From: Panorpa germanica
Lineage: Eukaryota > Arthropoda > Insecta > Mecoptera > Panorpidae
Direction: 5' to 3'
Assembly (NCBI GenBank): GCA_963678705.1
Contig: OY783220.1
Location: 11,243,001-11,307,000, forward strand
DNA: 64,000 nt
This document shows, piece after piece, positions 63,201 to 64,000 of the stretch. Made by a program: the position numbers and the translations under genes. Position 1 is the first letter of the stretch. The number at the start of each line of letters is the position of its first letter. The notes below the pieces were generated by a model. The model was not told the DNA's origin. It made no database searches and saw nothing but the letters and a program-made list of their open reading frames with translations.

Positions 63201-64000
63201 CCCTTTTAGACAACAATTTATTTGATTTTGAATATTTTGATCGTGCAACATTGTAAATTTATTAAAACATTACTAAAATTTTAAATATATAAATATAGCA
63301 ACAACGCATCGTGTTTTGTTTATGTTGGAACGAACACCTGCACCGAGATCAATGACCGGTAAGTCATCACAAGCTCTATTAATTATTGCGCAATGTTTAT
63401 TTTTAGTGAAAAATGATTATAACGTGTTAGAGCAGTGCATGGTTTTGTTAAAGATATTTATATGCGAAAGAAAGAGACAGCAATATTTTTAAAAAAATAT
63501 TTATAAAGTAAATAATTGAATTTAATGTTGGAGTTATGTCGGTGGATGTTACACATAAAGACGTGCTTGAGACATTCCCTTCGACTGTCTGATTGACTGT
63601 TGAAGAAAAGAGATGAATATAGTTTCTAGATTAGTTTACATATATTTGAATTTAAAAAAATGTTTGATTCGTTTGCAAGTTGAAACTTGTTCATGAAAGA
63701 TTTGTTTGAACTTGGAGTGGGGTCAGTGCTGATTATTCTATAGACATACAGGCGCCAAATTCAAAATTCAAATCTATTCGGTTTCAAATTTAAACGTGCG
63801 CTTAGAATGTAAATTGCAAAATATTTAACAAACCAGACTGTCACTTACAAATAGGGTGGTAAAGAGTCCATAACAAAAGATTAAAAATAAAAAACGTCGC
63901 TCATATATTTTGAATTTTCGACATTTTCTTTGTTCGTAAAACAGTCTCAAAATATTGTGACAAATACTGTCGAAAATATACGGTATGATAACCAAATTCA
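60260..64000. other. Downstream AT-rich region, no supported gene
   Basis: Very AT-rich. TATCTAGTCA recurs at 61091, 61180 and 61300. A short candidate first exon (ATG at 63322, donor GTAAGT at 63359) follows TATA-like sequence. Otherwise nothing recognised. Confidence 0.4.

Overview
This window looks like a stretch of an AT-rich insect nuclear genome. It carries one long protein-coding gene on the plus strand, one intact single-exon gene nested in one of its introns on the opposite strand, and a dense load of transposable-element remnants. The insect call rests on the gene family (DIP, Dpr-interacting protein, an arthropod branch of the lachesin/IgLON immunoglobulin proteins), on Jockey-type LINE remnants, and on long introns full of short inverted-repeat elements. 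I cannot fix the order of insect.

Main gene: seven coding exons between 17276 and 59461 can be joined on consensus splice sites with consistent phases. They give a 466-residue protein with a signal peptide, three Ig domains each with its Cys pair and core Trp, a basic low-complexity stalk and a hydrophobic C-terminal tail typical of a GPI-attachment signal. Exon ends are 17276-17363, 18104-18225, 35963-36148, 46572-46767, 57795-57926, 57999-58292 and 59079-59461. Introns 2, 3 and 4 are about 17.7, 10.4 and 11.0 kb. The family acts as cell-surface recognition molecules that pair with Dpr proteins on neurons.

Nested gene: 33191-31830 on the minus strand encodes a 453-residue, uninterrupted Ste24-type CAAX prenyl protease with HELGH and EFQAD zinc sites. 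It is divergent and lacks the usual conserved loop motif in its N-terminal half, so it looks like a lineage-specific, probably retroposed, paralogue.

Repeats: at least four short inverted-repeat DNA element families recur. Family A has eight copies of about 700 bp. Family B has four copies, with long inverted repeats and 8-bp target duplications. Family C has six copies ending in AATGGGCTTGTGTCC. Family D has at least six copies and is flanked by TTAA. There is also a nest of three elements at 13235-14902 containing a solo LTR, tRNA-derived SINE remnants, and several decayed LINE pieces. Family B sits 17 bp past one splice donor of the DIP gene, and family A fills nearly all of intron 6.

Layout: 1-17241 is upstream repeat-rich DNA with no recognised gene; 17242-59461 is the DIP gene with its introns and the nested protease; 59462-64000 is very AT-rich downstream DNA with one family C copy. 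No tRNA, rRNA or CRISPR features were found. A possible small extra exon at 40562-40725 is the most interesting unexplained coding-like signal.
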